NCBI GenBank assembly: GCA_036852015.1
Contig: JAANDG010000339.1
Span: forward strand, 96,368-160,367
DNA: 64,000 nucleotides
Direction: 5' to 3'
Source: Pelodera strongyloides
Taxonomy: Eukaryota; Nematoda; Chromadorea; Rhabditida; Rhabditidae
The notes under the pieces were generated by a model that made no database searches, was not told where the DNA came from, and worked only from the letters and a program-made list of their open reading frames with translations. Positions within the stretch are counted from its first letter, which is position 1, and the number at the start of each line of letters is the position of its first letter. Both the position numbers and the translations under genes were made by a program. Shown in pieces: positions 50,040 through 61,374 of the stretch.

Positions 50040-50240
50040 TATTTGCGTGTACATGGGAAACGGATAGACCGATTTAGTACCGGTCTGCCCTAAAATCAGG
50101 CAAATAGACCGGAAAAAGACCGGTTTAGTGCCTAAAACGGACGGTTTCCCCTTCCGAAGCCCCCGGGATGGCACCGGAGGTCTAAAACCGGTACGAAATT
50201 AGTTTAGACCTAGTTTAAACCAATTTTGAACCGTCTTGCG
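50040..50240. repeat. GACCGGTTTAGT-rich patch
   Basis: GACCG(G/A)TTTAGT and its relatives occur several times here and again beside the palindrome centre (52,885-53,135). This may be part of a foldback family; frames across it are not coding. The mirror copy is at 55,650-55,830. Confidence 0.5.
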
Positions 50241-50374
50241 CGTATCGCGACCTGCTGCGGCGCGTATTTTCCCAAAATCATCTCACTTTTTTTGCACTTC
50301 TCACTTTTTTTTGCTTGTTTTATTTACGAACTTAATTCTATGTATATTTGATTGGTGTTGTATGATTTGATTGT

Positions 50375-51741
50375 ATGCATGCGAATAAAGTGATTTATCA
50401 GTTTCTGGTGATTCCTCTCTATGGGCCTTACCGAGCTGGTCAGCTTTTCTATCATCGTTCCGATAGTGCACATTTCGTCTTTTGTTGGACTATAGCGGCG
50501 TCGTTGGTACGTTCCCGATATTTTTCAGGTATGTTTGCCGACTTTCCGGCTCTCTATTTACGTGCAGAAACCTTCATTAACAAAGGTGGTTTAGTTAACT
50601 GGGCCCGACCACTTATACAATGTGGATTACTCGACCATCCATATGGTTAGTTTTGCTTTGTATTAACTTATTCTTACTAGATTTCATAAATGAATTCTAC
50701 CGAGTGTAATGGTGACTGCTGGGGCACCGCCCTACCTTTGACCTTTCGTTGCTTTGCTCCAACAACATTTGTTTGTCTGTTTAGGTGTTGGTTTAGTGCA
50801 CGTACGCAGTGTTCATATGCATTTGAATCGGAGGGTTTTGCAAGCCGATAGCTTGTCGTGGGTTTTTAAATGTCTCCTTCACGTTACATGTTTAATCACT
50901 TGAAGAGTATAGCTGAATTCTATGGTTGACTTATTGAGCAATTTATCTCATTTCATACTTTCAGACTCTATTGTTACGTTTACTTCGGTAAACACCGAAT
51001 GAGATAACGCTGAGATACCGAATGAGACATGAGATAACGCTGCAATCTGGATGGTAACACAACAACAACATACAACATCGGCAAATAGGTTTGTTGTTTT
51101 TTTATTCAAAGTTTTTGTTGTAATTTGTAATTAACCTTGAATTAAAGTATCGCGATCGCTTTTTTTGTGTATGATATTCGCAGTGTGCTATGAATCGTAA
51201 CTTTGTTTATCTTTCCAGTGTGCTTTGTATGTGATGTGGTCTCCGCATTGGGAGCTTCGTTTTGCGAGTAGATTCATTCAATTTTTAGCATATTTCTACT
51301 CCTAAGCCTTCCCTCTCAATACCATGGCTTTCAGTTCCGTTCTTCCTTCTGTACTTGGACGGCATCAGTAATACGGATATTCTAAGATAGAATGGAAGTG
51401 TGCCGTCGGATGCGTTGTTGAACCGCCCAACCGCCCGCCCGACTACGTGGACCATCCTGGAGTTCCTCACAACTTTGGTAAGTTTTGTGGACCTCAGTTA
51501 CTTTAAGTGAATCACCTTTTCAAATTTTTCCCTTCATGCCTCATGTGTCTTAAATGCCTTTGCTTTCAGTCGCTCTCCGAACTCGCAACAGTCGCATGAC
51601 CCCTGGCCTGGATGTCCCTGAACACTTCTCATTATGTTCAGACGTGCTTATCTGGCACTGTCAATTATTGTAAGTGTTTCACTATTTTTTCTAGTCTTTA
51701 TATACAGAACTGAACTTGGCTGTCAGCTTCCTTATTTATTC

Positions 51742-51790
<49 letters not shown>

Positions 51791-52071
51791 TGAGGTTTTC
51801 CGGCTTCAATTATTGAGACTTTTTTTCTAGTTTTATATACAGAACTTTGGCTTCAGCTTCCTTATTTATTCAGGTTTTCTTTGAGACTTGTTTTCTTTTC
51901 TTATTTTTCTTCTAGCTCGGACGTTGTTGTTATTTACTTATTTATTATGAATTAAGAGTCCCACGAAAAGAGTGTCTTGTGTTAGCTTGTTATGCCTATC
52001 CCGCATTATCATGTCTTTTTTTATTCCAGATCGATGCAATCGGGCACCCGCAGTGAAAAAAATATCTGAAA
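50375..52071 (+). CDS. unrecognised gene, left-arm copy (tentative)
   Basis: Plus-strand blocks with good splice signals: about 50,400-50,645 (MFADFPALYLRAETFINKGG, NWARPLIQCGLLDHPYG), 50,785-50,861 (GLVHVRSVHMHLNRRVLQAD), 51,389-51,479 (EWKCAVGCVVEPPNRPPDYV, DHPGVPHNF), 51,571-51,660 (VALRTRNSRMTPGLDVPEHF, LCSDVLIWHCQ) and 52,032-52,071 (SMQSGTRSEKN, stop). The block between 50,861 and 51,389 could not be joined in frame, so an exon is missed or the gene is broken. It is divergent from NELF-C/D, about 0.7 kb away. No family is recognised. The mirror copy is on the minus strand at 53,950-55,511. Confidence 0.4.
51743..51789 (+). repeat. 47-base poly-C run, left arm only
   Basis: An uninterrupted C run sits between two copies of a sequence containing CAGCTTCCTTATTTATTC. 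The right arm has one copy of that sequence and no C run. Confidence 0.98.
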
Positions 52072-52291
52072 ACCAAGAATGGTTACTTCACGATCAGTTT
52101 GAAGTCTAGTTAGGTTATTTTTGTGCAATGAGCACTTTCAATTCAATTACAATATGTGTTGTGCAATATTTTTATTCTTATGTATAGAAAGCTTTACTAA
52201 CTTTATTGGAAACACTTTAAAACTTATCAGTGCTAATTATACTAATTGAACTCTTTTGCGTGGGTCCCTTACTGATTTTCTTGTTTTGTCT

Positions 52292-52550
52292 TTAAAGGAT
52301 CGCAGTCACTACAAAATCGTCGTTTTTCTTTGAGTTTACTTGTATTTAGTAAAGAATAGACACAAATACTTTGCCAAAACCGTATAATTTTAATCCCGCG
52401 GTAGTTAAGTAGAACTACTTTTCTACTTGTTCACCCCCTGAGTTGGAATTCAAATTATTCGGTTTTGGTAAAGTATTTTTCTTTATTCTTTACTAAGTAC
52501 AAGTAAACTCGGAGCAATATGATGATTTTGGAGTGACTGCGATCCTTTAA
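52292..52550 (+). mobile_element. TTAA-flanked foldback (AAAGGATCGCAGTCAC family), left arm
   Basis: Ends TTAAAGGATCGCAGTCACT and AGTGACTGCGATCCTTTAA pair, and the arms contain TTTAGTAAAGAATAGACAC-like and TACTTTGCCAAAACCG words. It belongs with the other TTAA elements by its ends. Confidence 0.8.
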
Positions 52551-53000
52551 GTCCATAATTGTTTAGTTAGTTTAGCAAACTTAGTAGTTCTTGCTAGCTG
52601 TTCCGTTCACCGTGTCTCTATAAGTGAATAATTATATATGTTATGTTTATTTATTCGTTTAGTTTTGTTACTTTAGTTCGTACTGCTGTGAATAGTTTGT
52701 CCTTACCAACCTTATCGTATTAGTTGCATTTTTGATAGTTTATTTTTAATAAAATGTTATTACTTGATACTTATTTTTATCTACAGTACCGTGTAACCGG
52801 GGGGGGGGTGAATCAGATATGTATTGTTTTATTCCGCAGCGAAACTACCGTAGTTTGGGAACTGCGTGCCGCGTTGCGTACAAAAATAGACCGATTTAGT
52901 CCCAGTTTAGGATCGGTCTAGTGCCAATTTTAGACGGTGCTGGAGGTCGTTTATGACCGAGGCTAATTTGGTACTAGACTAGTAGGAACTTGGTACTATC

Positions 53001-53020
53001 GGCTTTGTGTGCACAAAGCC
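53001..53020. other. symmetry centre of the inverted duplication
   Basis: GGCTTTGTG and CACAAAGCC face each other with only TG (53,010-53,011) between them, and the match continues outward for kilobases. Within the first 150 bases I found one substitution (TGCCGC against TGTCGC). Confidence 0.97.
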
Positions 53021-53469
53021 GATAGTACCAAGTTCCTACTAGTCTAGTACCAAATTAGCCTCGGTCATAAACGACCTCCAGCACCGTCTAAAATTGGCAC
53101 TAGACCGATCCTAAACTGGGACTAAATCGGTCTATTTTTGTACGCAACGCGACACGCAGTTCCCAAACTACGGTAGTTTCGCTGCGGAATAAAACAATAC
53201 ATATCTGATTCACCCCCCCCCGGTTACACGGTACTGTAGATAAAAATAAGTATCAAGTAAAAACATTTTATTAAAAATAAACTATCAAAAATGCAACTAA
53301 TACGATAAGGTTGGTAAGGACAAACTATTCACAGCAGTACGAACTAAAGTAACAAAACTAAACGAATAAATAAACATAACATATATAATTATTCACTTAT
53401 AGAGACACGGTGAACGGAACAGCTAGCAAGAACTACTAAGTTTGCTAAACTAACTAAACAATTATGGAC

Positions 53470-53724
53470 TTAAAGGATCGCAGTCACTCCAAAATCATCA
53501 TATTGCTCCGAGTTTACTTGTACTTAGTAAAGATAAAGAAAAATACTTTACCAAAACCGAATAATTTGAATTCCAACTCAGGGGTGAACAAGTAGAAAAG
53601 TAGTTCTACTTAACTACCGCGGGATTAAAATTATACGGTTTTGGCAAAGTATTTGTGTCTATTCTTTACTAAATACAAGTAAACAAAAAAAAAACGACGA
53701 TTTTTAGTGACTGCGATCCTTTAA
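53470..53724 (-). mobile_element. TTAA foldback, right-arm copy
   Basis: Mirror of 52,292-52,550 with the same TTAA ends and a few indels. Confidence 0.8.
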
Positions 53725-53949
53725 AGACAAAACAAGAAAATCAGTAAGGGACCCACGCAAAAGAGTTCAATTAGTATAATTAGCACTGATAAGTTTTAAA
53801 GTGTTTCCAATAAAGTTAGTAAAGCTTTCTATACATAAGAATAAAAATATTGCACAACACATATTGTAATTGAATTGAAAGTGCTCATTGCACAAAAATA
53901 ACCTAACTAGACTTCAAACTGATCGTGAAGTAACCATTCTTGGTTTTCA

Positions 53950-55511
53950 GAGATTTTTTTCACTGCGGGTGCCCGATTGCATCGATCTGGAATTAAAAAG
54001 ACATTATAATGCGGGATAGGCATAACAAGCTAACACAAGACACTCTTTTCGTGGGACTCTTAATTCATAATATAAGTAAATAACAACAACGTCCGAGCTA
54101 GAAGAAAAATAGAAAAGAAAACAAGTCTCAAGCCGAGAAAACCTGAATAAATAAGGAAGCTGACAGCCAAGTTCAGTTCTGTATATAAAGACTAGAAAAA
54201 ATAGTGAAACACTTACAATAATTGACAGTGCCAGATAAGCACGTCTGAACATAATGAGAAGTGTTCAGGGACATCCAGGCCAGGGGTCATGCGACTGTTG
54301 CGAGTTCGGAGAGCGACTGAAAGCAAAGGCATTTAAGACACATGAGGCATGAAGGGAAAAATTTGAAAAGGTGATTCACTTAAAGTAACTGAGGTCCACA
54401 AAACTTACCAAAGTTGTGAGGAACTCCAGGATGGTCCACGTAGTCGGGCGGGCGGTTGGGCGGTTCAACAACGCATCCGACGGCACACTTCCATTCTATC
54501 TTAGAATATCCGTATTACTGATGCCGTCCAAGTACAGAAGGAAGAACGGAACTGAAAGCCATGGTATTGAGAGGGAAGGCTTAGGAGTAGAAATATGCTA
54601 AAAATTGAATGAATCTACTCGCAAAACGAAGCTCCCAATGCGGAGACCACATCACATACAAAGCACACTGGAAAGATAAACAAAGTTACGATTCATAGCA
54701 CACTGCGAATATCATACACAAAAAAAGCGATCGCGATACTTTAATTCAAGGTTAATTACAAATTACAACAAAAACTTTGAATAAAAAAACAACAAACCTA
54801 TTTGCCGATGTTGTATGTTGTTGTTGTGTTACCATCCAGATTGCAGCGTTATCTCATGTCTCATTCGGTATCTCAGCGTTATCTCATTCGGTGTTTACCG
54901 AAGTAAACGTAACAATAGAGTCTGAAAGTATGAAATGAGATAAATTGCTCAATAAGTCAACCATAGAATTCAGCTATACTCTTCAAGTGATTAAACATGT
55001 AACGTGAAGGAGACATTTAAAAACCCACGACAAGCTATCGGCTTGCAAAACCCTCCGATTCAAATGCATATGAACACTGCGTACGTGCACTAAACCAACA
55101 CCTAAACAGACAAACAAATGTTGTTGGAGCAAAGCAACGAAAGGTCAAAGGTAGGGCGGTGCCCCAGCAGTCACCATTACACTCGGTAGAATTCATTTAT
55201 GAAATCTAGTAAGAATAAGTTAATACAAAGCAAAACTAACCATATGGATGGTCGAGTAATCCACATTGTATAAGTGGTCGGGCCCAGTTAACTAAACCAC
55301 CTTTGTTAATGAAGGTTTCTGCACGTAAATAGAGAGCCGGAAAGTCGGCAAACATACCTGAAAAATATCGGGAACGTACCAACGACGCCGCTATAGTCCA
55401 ACAAAAGACGAAATGTGCACTATCGGAACGATGATAGAAAAGCTGACCAGCTCGGTAAGGCCCATAGAGAGGAATCACCAGAAACTGATAAATCACTTTA
55501 TTCGCATGCAT
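53950..55511 (-). CDS. unrecognised gene, right-arm copy (tentative)
   Basis: Mirror of the gene at 50,375-52,071; the blocks MFADFPALYLRAETF, EWKCAVGCVV and FVALRTRNSRM-like translations are preserved on the minus strand. Here the fourth block is followed by its intron without the poly-C duplication, so this copy is probably closer to the original sequence. Identity by eye is very high in the coding blocks. Confidence 0.4.
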
Positions 55512-56242
55512 ACAATCAAATCATACAACACCAATCAAATATACATAGAATTAAGTTCGTAAATAAAACAAGCAAAAAAAGTGAGAAGTGCAAAAAAAGT
55601 GAGATGATTTTGGGAAAATACGCGCCGCAGCAGGTCGCGATACGCGCAAGACGGACAAAAATGGTTTAAACTAGGTCTAAACTAATTTCGTACCGGTTTT
55701 AGACCTCCGGTGCCATCCCGGGGGCTTCGGAAGGGGAAACCGTCCGTTTTAGGCACTAAACCGGTCTTTTTCCGGTCTATTTGCCTGATTTTAGGGCAGA
55801 CCGGTACTAAATCGGTCTATCCGTTTCCCATGTACACGCAAATAGGCGTGGTTCAGAATGTAGCGCTCGCGCGGTCTCCTTTTTTTTTTTTCTTTTTCTC
55901 TTCTCAGAAGTCTTTTTCTCTGCGTGTCTCGTATTAGAATGCATTTTCTGTCCCCAGGGAGTATTTTTCCCCGAGGAAATCGGAGTGTTGAATATGGCCT
56001 CAGCACTATTATTTTTTTGTGTTCGGGATAAAAAGAGTTTCGCGGCTCAATATCGAAGTATGCATATGAAATTGTTTCCTATTACGTGAATTTCTTTATG
56101 ATATGTTTGAAGCTTTGTACATAAGTATGCCCGTGCTAAACCAATCATATTTCCATGTAAGTCGCCTCAGGCGGCGTTAGCCGACTGGTTTCTAAATCCA
56201 CAGTTTCTTATGTAATCGTTTGCCTCCTTTCAGTTGGATCAG

Positions 56243-59200
56243 ATGTGTGAACCTAGTGGTTCTTTGCAGTATGAACTTGATTATTCTTCAGCGCTTGTTC
56301 GTCTCAAGAGTAAGTTTTAGCTTTTATACTCATTAGTGCATGGAGAAATCTTGTGAAATCAAGTGCTTGTGAATATTGTGAATATATCGTGTATATTTAG
56401 CCCTCGACTTTATCATGGATCCTCAAGTTGAAATGGTCGTGTCAGCACTAGTAGACGGTGGAGGCAAATTGGAAGAGGCAGCTGAACTGCTCAGTGATAA
56501 CTATGTCGGTCATGCACAGGTAAATACTTATTCATTCCATTATTATACATCAATCTACTTGTGCTTCTGTAGCAGTAGTCCTGTTTCCCTTTCTGTAGTT
56601 ATCAATGTTCTAGCTATGCAGCCTGATGTGTGACTGGATGACTGATCTTGGAGTAGAACAACATGCCACAAATGAAGAAACGGGTGTACTGGAAACAGAT
56701 GAAGCAAATACGAATGAAAAGCCTCTCGAGCCAAAAGGCGAAGTGAAGGCAACCAGGCGTAGACAGGTTAGTTTAAGGCAACCGCATTAACCTCTTTGTT
56801 GTACATTGTTACAAAACAACGAACAGGTTGTTAAAATGTGAGTTGTGTTATCCACGAGCTTTTAGACTATTTATTTTAAATGGCCATGGAGCAAACATAT
56901 TGAAACCGAGTGTTTTTGGGTATCCTCAATAGTTCACAATTCACACTCATTCCATTATTTATCATATCAATACCACGCGCATTACCATATGTTTTATCAG
57001 TTTTTAGATTCATTGTTTAAGCCAAAGTCTTGTGTACAGCCATTGTCCAAAATTAGCCTCAGGCGGCAAGGAAAGCTCGAACATCAGTACAATGAAAATT
57101 CGATCTTCGATCTAAAGTGTACGTGGTGAATGACGGACGTAAAAACGTTTAGGGCGCGTTCGGATTGCGAAAAAAGAAAGAAATAAAAAATTGGTCGGGA
57201 TGGCCGGTCGAAATGTAATCTTTTTCACAGTACATATCGCCCTGGGCACAAGACCACTTATATGCAGAACTATTTGGAGACCATTTGAATGCCTCTGTGC
57301 CCACGGTCTATGTGTACTGTGGAAAAGTTTACATTTCCGACCGGCCCTCCCGAACACTTTTTTGATTTCTTTCTTTCTTTCCATCCGAACGCGCCCTTAT
57401 AGCTAGCAGATTTTATTCAGCCAACGCGTCATGGACGGGTTCGTGTAAAGAAAGAATCCGAAAAGGACAAGGAAGCGGAAAAGAAAATGGCTCCGGTGCA
57501 AACGGCCATCAACGATTGCTTGGAAGGTGAGCTAATTAAGGGTGATGCTTTCCTTAGTTAACTATTTTTTGAAAAGAGGAATAAAAATCGAGCACATGTT
57601 TTGGTGGTCTGAAACATTAGTAGAGTTTTTAGGCTCCCTGGCTACTCTCCTCACACGTCACTTTCTTCCTTCATGTGCTGACCGTATATTTGAAGAAGGT
57701 GGTGGCGGAATCGAATTCCTACCCAATCTTATTGCTCACAGGTGTGCGTCACTAATATCCGCAAGAATTGTCTTTTGACGGTATTTAGCATAGGGTTGTG
57801 TTGTTTATAAACGTTAAGTATAAACCTTCACTAGTTATTCATTTGCTTTACTATGAGTTTCTTGCAAAACTATCTACCTTTATCTTCTCTCCAGGCGGTG
57901 GCGTACGGTTGTGTACAGCCTCATTGACCTCCACCCTCATTGTCTAATGCTCAACTTTGCCGTTAAATTAATTTCTGATGCCGGATTTCAGTCGGAAATT
58001 TCAAATGTGAACACCGCGGCCCAACAGGTTAGTCATTGGTGAAACAATTAAATCCCATTCTTTTTTCATGTTAGTTTATCAGTCCTCTTTTCTCGAAGGG
58101 CTGACCTTCGTCGGCTCGACAGAACACTGAAATTTCCGTCTGGGGCTGTTATTGTTGTAGCGGCACACCAGTGTAGATGAAGTGTTTATTCAGCGGGGGC
58201 TGTGACATCATAGCAGCAATATCATCGTCTTATATAGCATCTCATATGCTAATAGTTTCTTATTGAGGTAACACAGACAATATGATAGCTAAATGTCTAG
58301 CGAAATCTATAGGAAGTGCGACCTAATATAATACGTTTTAGCTCACTTCCTAACAATTCACCTACAGGGCGATTACATAGACATACTGTTCTTTTATCTT
58401 ACGCCAGCCGGATGAAGCCGACTGGAGGTATCGCCTTCGGCGATTGGTACCCTATTAAAAAAAGTTATGAGTCTGCCTCCTTCCCTCTCTACTTCACACG
58501 TTACGTTACATATATGATTGGGAAAACGTATGATTGTGGATCCTGGAAAACAATTTGACATTGAAAGTTCTCTTGTGTAGAGCGGAAAGCTCGCCTGTCA
58601 TAAGGAAGCATAGCGCAGCAGGTCGGGCGCTGGACTTTGAAGGCTGAGGTGGCAGGTTCGAACTTCACCCGAGGCCGGACGCGTTTGTTTTATGTGGTCG
58701 ATTTCGATTGTAACATATTCAAACTTTATGAACTTTTTCGTTAGTTCACACAAACAAAAAAGTAAACCTTCTCCTTTATAATAAGAATATAGATAATATA
58801 TATATATATTATATATAATATATAATTATATGTAAATTCGTAATCAGTCCAACCATTTCAGTTGGAGATTTTCTCTCGTGTTTTGTTGACTACTTTGAGA
58901 ACTGTTCTCAAAGAACATCGTCGAGGCGAATACACGGAGAAGTATGAACGGGCTTTTGAAGATTTGGTGAGCTTATGCGTGAAATGTTTAGAGGGACGAG
59001 GGATTTGTAGTTTAATGTCACCGACCTCTGGACATTTTTTTATTCTTGTATATTATTGCAGGTTCGAGTTGCATGCCACTCCGAGCACTCGTATGTCTAC
59101 ACGACGGCTCTCTTGGATGTGCGTTTTTTTCGTGTTTCGTGTTTGTAATTGTTTTTATTTTTGTTAATGGGGCAGATGGCGTGGTTCGTCGGTTCGACCT

Positions 59201-61323
59201 TCGACCTAAAACCACCCCCTGGCCGGACCTTGTATTTCAAGCATTTATCCCACGGCGTGTGGTCTTGTTGTATTATCTTGTCACTAGGCACTATCTCATC
59301 TTTTAGATATTATCTCGTCAAGAAAGTGGGATGATTGCTGCTGCTTGTGTTCACGTAATGGAATCTTTGCGTTTAGCAATGAAAGGTAGGATTAGTGCTC
59401 CGCTCTTTTGTCGCATGCGTGTTCTTTAATGGTTCGTAAGGTAAAGCATCACCTTCTTCGGTAATTAATAGATAAAATATGTTCTGTTTGCAAAGATGAA
59501 AAGGAGGGTTAGTTTAGTGTTGCATTTCGATAGTGTGATTAGACAAAAGGAAGCCAACCACTTCGATCGAATATCCATGTTTGCTTATGTTATTTTTGAT
59601 TGAAGGTCGAGAGCAAGACACGACTGCCATTAGATGTGCTATGATTCCATTAATGCAAGAGGTTGAGGACCAGGTGATTTTTTTTGTATAGTTTTGAGAA
59701 GCGGAAGCGAAAGTACTGTTTGTGGCCGCCACGTGGTACCGTAGGTAGTAGTCTTCAAAAACGGTAACCCTGACGTAGTACCATAGGTAGTAGTCTTCAA
59801 AACGGTAACCCTGACGTAGTACCGTAGGTAGTAGTCTTCAAAACGGTAACCCTGACGTAGTACCGTAGGTAGTAGTCTTCAAAAACGGTAACCCTTACGT
59901 AGTACCGTAGGTAGTAGTCTTCAAAAACGGTAACCCTGACGTAGTACCGTAGGTAGTAGTCTTCAAAAACGGTAACCCTGACGTAGTACCGTAGGTAGTA
60001 GTCTTCAAAAACGGTAACCCTGACGTAGTACCGTAGGTTGTAGTCTTCAAAAGCGGCAACCCTGACGTAGTGCCGTAGGTAGTAGTCTTCAAAAACGGTA
60101 ACCCTGACGTAGTACCGTAGGTAGTAGTCTTCAAAAACAGTAACCCTGACGTAGTACCGTAGGTAGTAGCCTTCAAAAACAACCCTGACGAAGTAAGTCT
60201 TTCTTTGTTTTGAGGATTGCGATTGCTATGAGATGTTTTCAACCGGAGTAAACGTCTTCGCCCTTCTCCTTGCAAACACAACCTTTTAAATTACCCTTAC
60301 CTTTGTGACGTTTCCTAAGCGCTCAAAATTATTGTGGATTTTATTTTCGACTTTTTTTTGTGCATTTGATATTTCTTTGATTCTTTGTCGGTTTTAGGTG
60401 AAGCGTGTCGCACCAGCTCTGCTGACTATGACTAGTAAAGGAGAGTTGAACCCAGCGGATATTGCTCACATATATCAGGTTTGTGTTCTCAATTATAATT
60501 GTTGGCATTATTTCTCTTATATGAATCGTGAGATATGAAAAGCAAAAGCAAGTTATTTCCAGAGAGGGGGTGTTACTTACGTTTATCTACACATAGTGGT
60601 GTGACTGTGTTTCATTATGTGAGTTTGCAGCAGTACATCTCTCCTGTACCCCCACCCGTTGAAGCGGTGCGCGATCCCTTGTTTATTGAGATGCTCATCG
60701 ACGCTCTATTCCATTGTGATGGACCGAAGGTTAGTTTGTCGCGGTAAAGTTAAAGAATACTACCCCATGGTAGATGACTACCCAAATGGGAATATGACTC
60801 CCCACAACAAGGGGGTAGTTTTCTTCCCATCGTCGACCCTAAAATAAGGAGTTCGTGTTCAGTACGAGGTACGAGCGGTTCAATACAATATATTATAAAA
60901 CTTTTTGAAGGATTCGGTTTTGGACCACATGTAAAGTAGGATAATAGCAGCAGAACTCGACGTACAGGATGATATTTATATTAGTTGCGTTGTTTGATGC
61001 TATACAACAGTTCTATATGCTGGATAGCGATGTATGCTCATTTTTCTTCAGATGAATCATGAACACCGTGACAAGTACATCTACTTACTTGCGTACGTTT
61101 CTTCCGTATCGGAAACCGTTCGGAACGGACGCCGGGTGGTATGTTTTCGTTAATAAAAGCTAATGTTATTTTGAAGTTAATATGTTTGGGTCACAATTAT
61201 TTTTTATTTTTTTTTCTAGCAATCACGTGTTGAACTGGACTATTGTCGGTCATCGATTGAACGGGCAGCGAGCAGTGTGGAAAGCACTGACGAGATCGTA
61301 TCTGAATTGCCAGATCTGTTGCG
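56243..61323 (+). CDS. NELFCD: NELF-C/D, right-arm copy, first 14 exons in window
   Basis: Plus-strand exons: 56,243-56,309, 56,401-56,519, 56,614-56,766, 57,421-57,526, 57,558-57,741, 57,895-58,027, 58,862-58,966, 59,062-59,118, 59,307-59,385, 59,606-59,673, 60,398-60,478, 60,631-60,729, 61,052-61,138 and 61,220-61,323. All are open and have the same lengths as in the left arm, so the coding part is preserved while introns differ by indels. Translation matches NELF-C/D from [14 protein letters not shown] through [13 protein letters not shown]. The remaining six exons would lie beyond the RTE, outside the window; whether they exist on this side cannot be seen. If real, the organism carries at least two 5' copies of this single-copy gene. 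Confidence 0.92.
57152..57396 (-). mobile_element. Harbinger-like MITE, right-arm copy, eroded
   Basis: Mirror of 48,457-48,726, flanked by TTA on both sides, but about 25 bp shorter. Most differences are single-base deletions, for example CGGATTGCG for CGGGATTGCG and GGTCGAAATG for GGTCGGAAATG. Confidence 0.85.
58590..58790 (+). mobile_element. tRNA-derived SINE, right-arm copy
   Basis: A-box-like AGCGCAGCAGGTCGGGCGC and the same B-box GCAGGTTCGAACTTCACCC. The 55 bases before the B-box differ from the left arm at about a dozen positions, far more than the flanks. Confidence 0.7.
59735..60190 (-). repeat. 42-bp minisatellite, right-arm copy
   Basis: Mirror of 45,640-46,110 with the same number of units within reading error; two units have lost one base in the A/T run. 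Confidence 0.95.
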
Positions 61324-61374
61324 GTATTTCTTAATTCACTACTGATTGCCTAATGTGTGCGTTTTTATTTCCAG

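Larger units (their letters stand above)
41767..53009 (+). repeat. left arm of a 22-kb inverted duplication
   Basis: The arm reads as the reverse complement of 53,012-64,000. Paired landmarks run the whole length: NELF-C/D exons, minisatellite, tRNA-like SINE, Harbinger-like MITE and RTE. The coordinate sum of paired points drifts from 106,021 at the centre to about 105,770 at the window end, so the left arm is about 250 bp longer through indels. The outer limit is unknown because the right arm runs off the window. Confidence 0.97.

Noticed and set aside
51634..51816. Proline-run protein
   Set aside because: The proline run is the poly-C tract, absent from the other arm.
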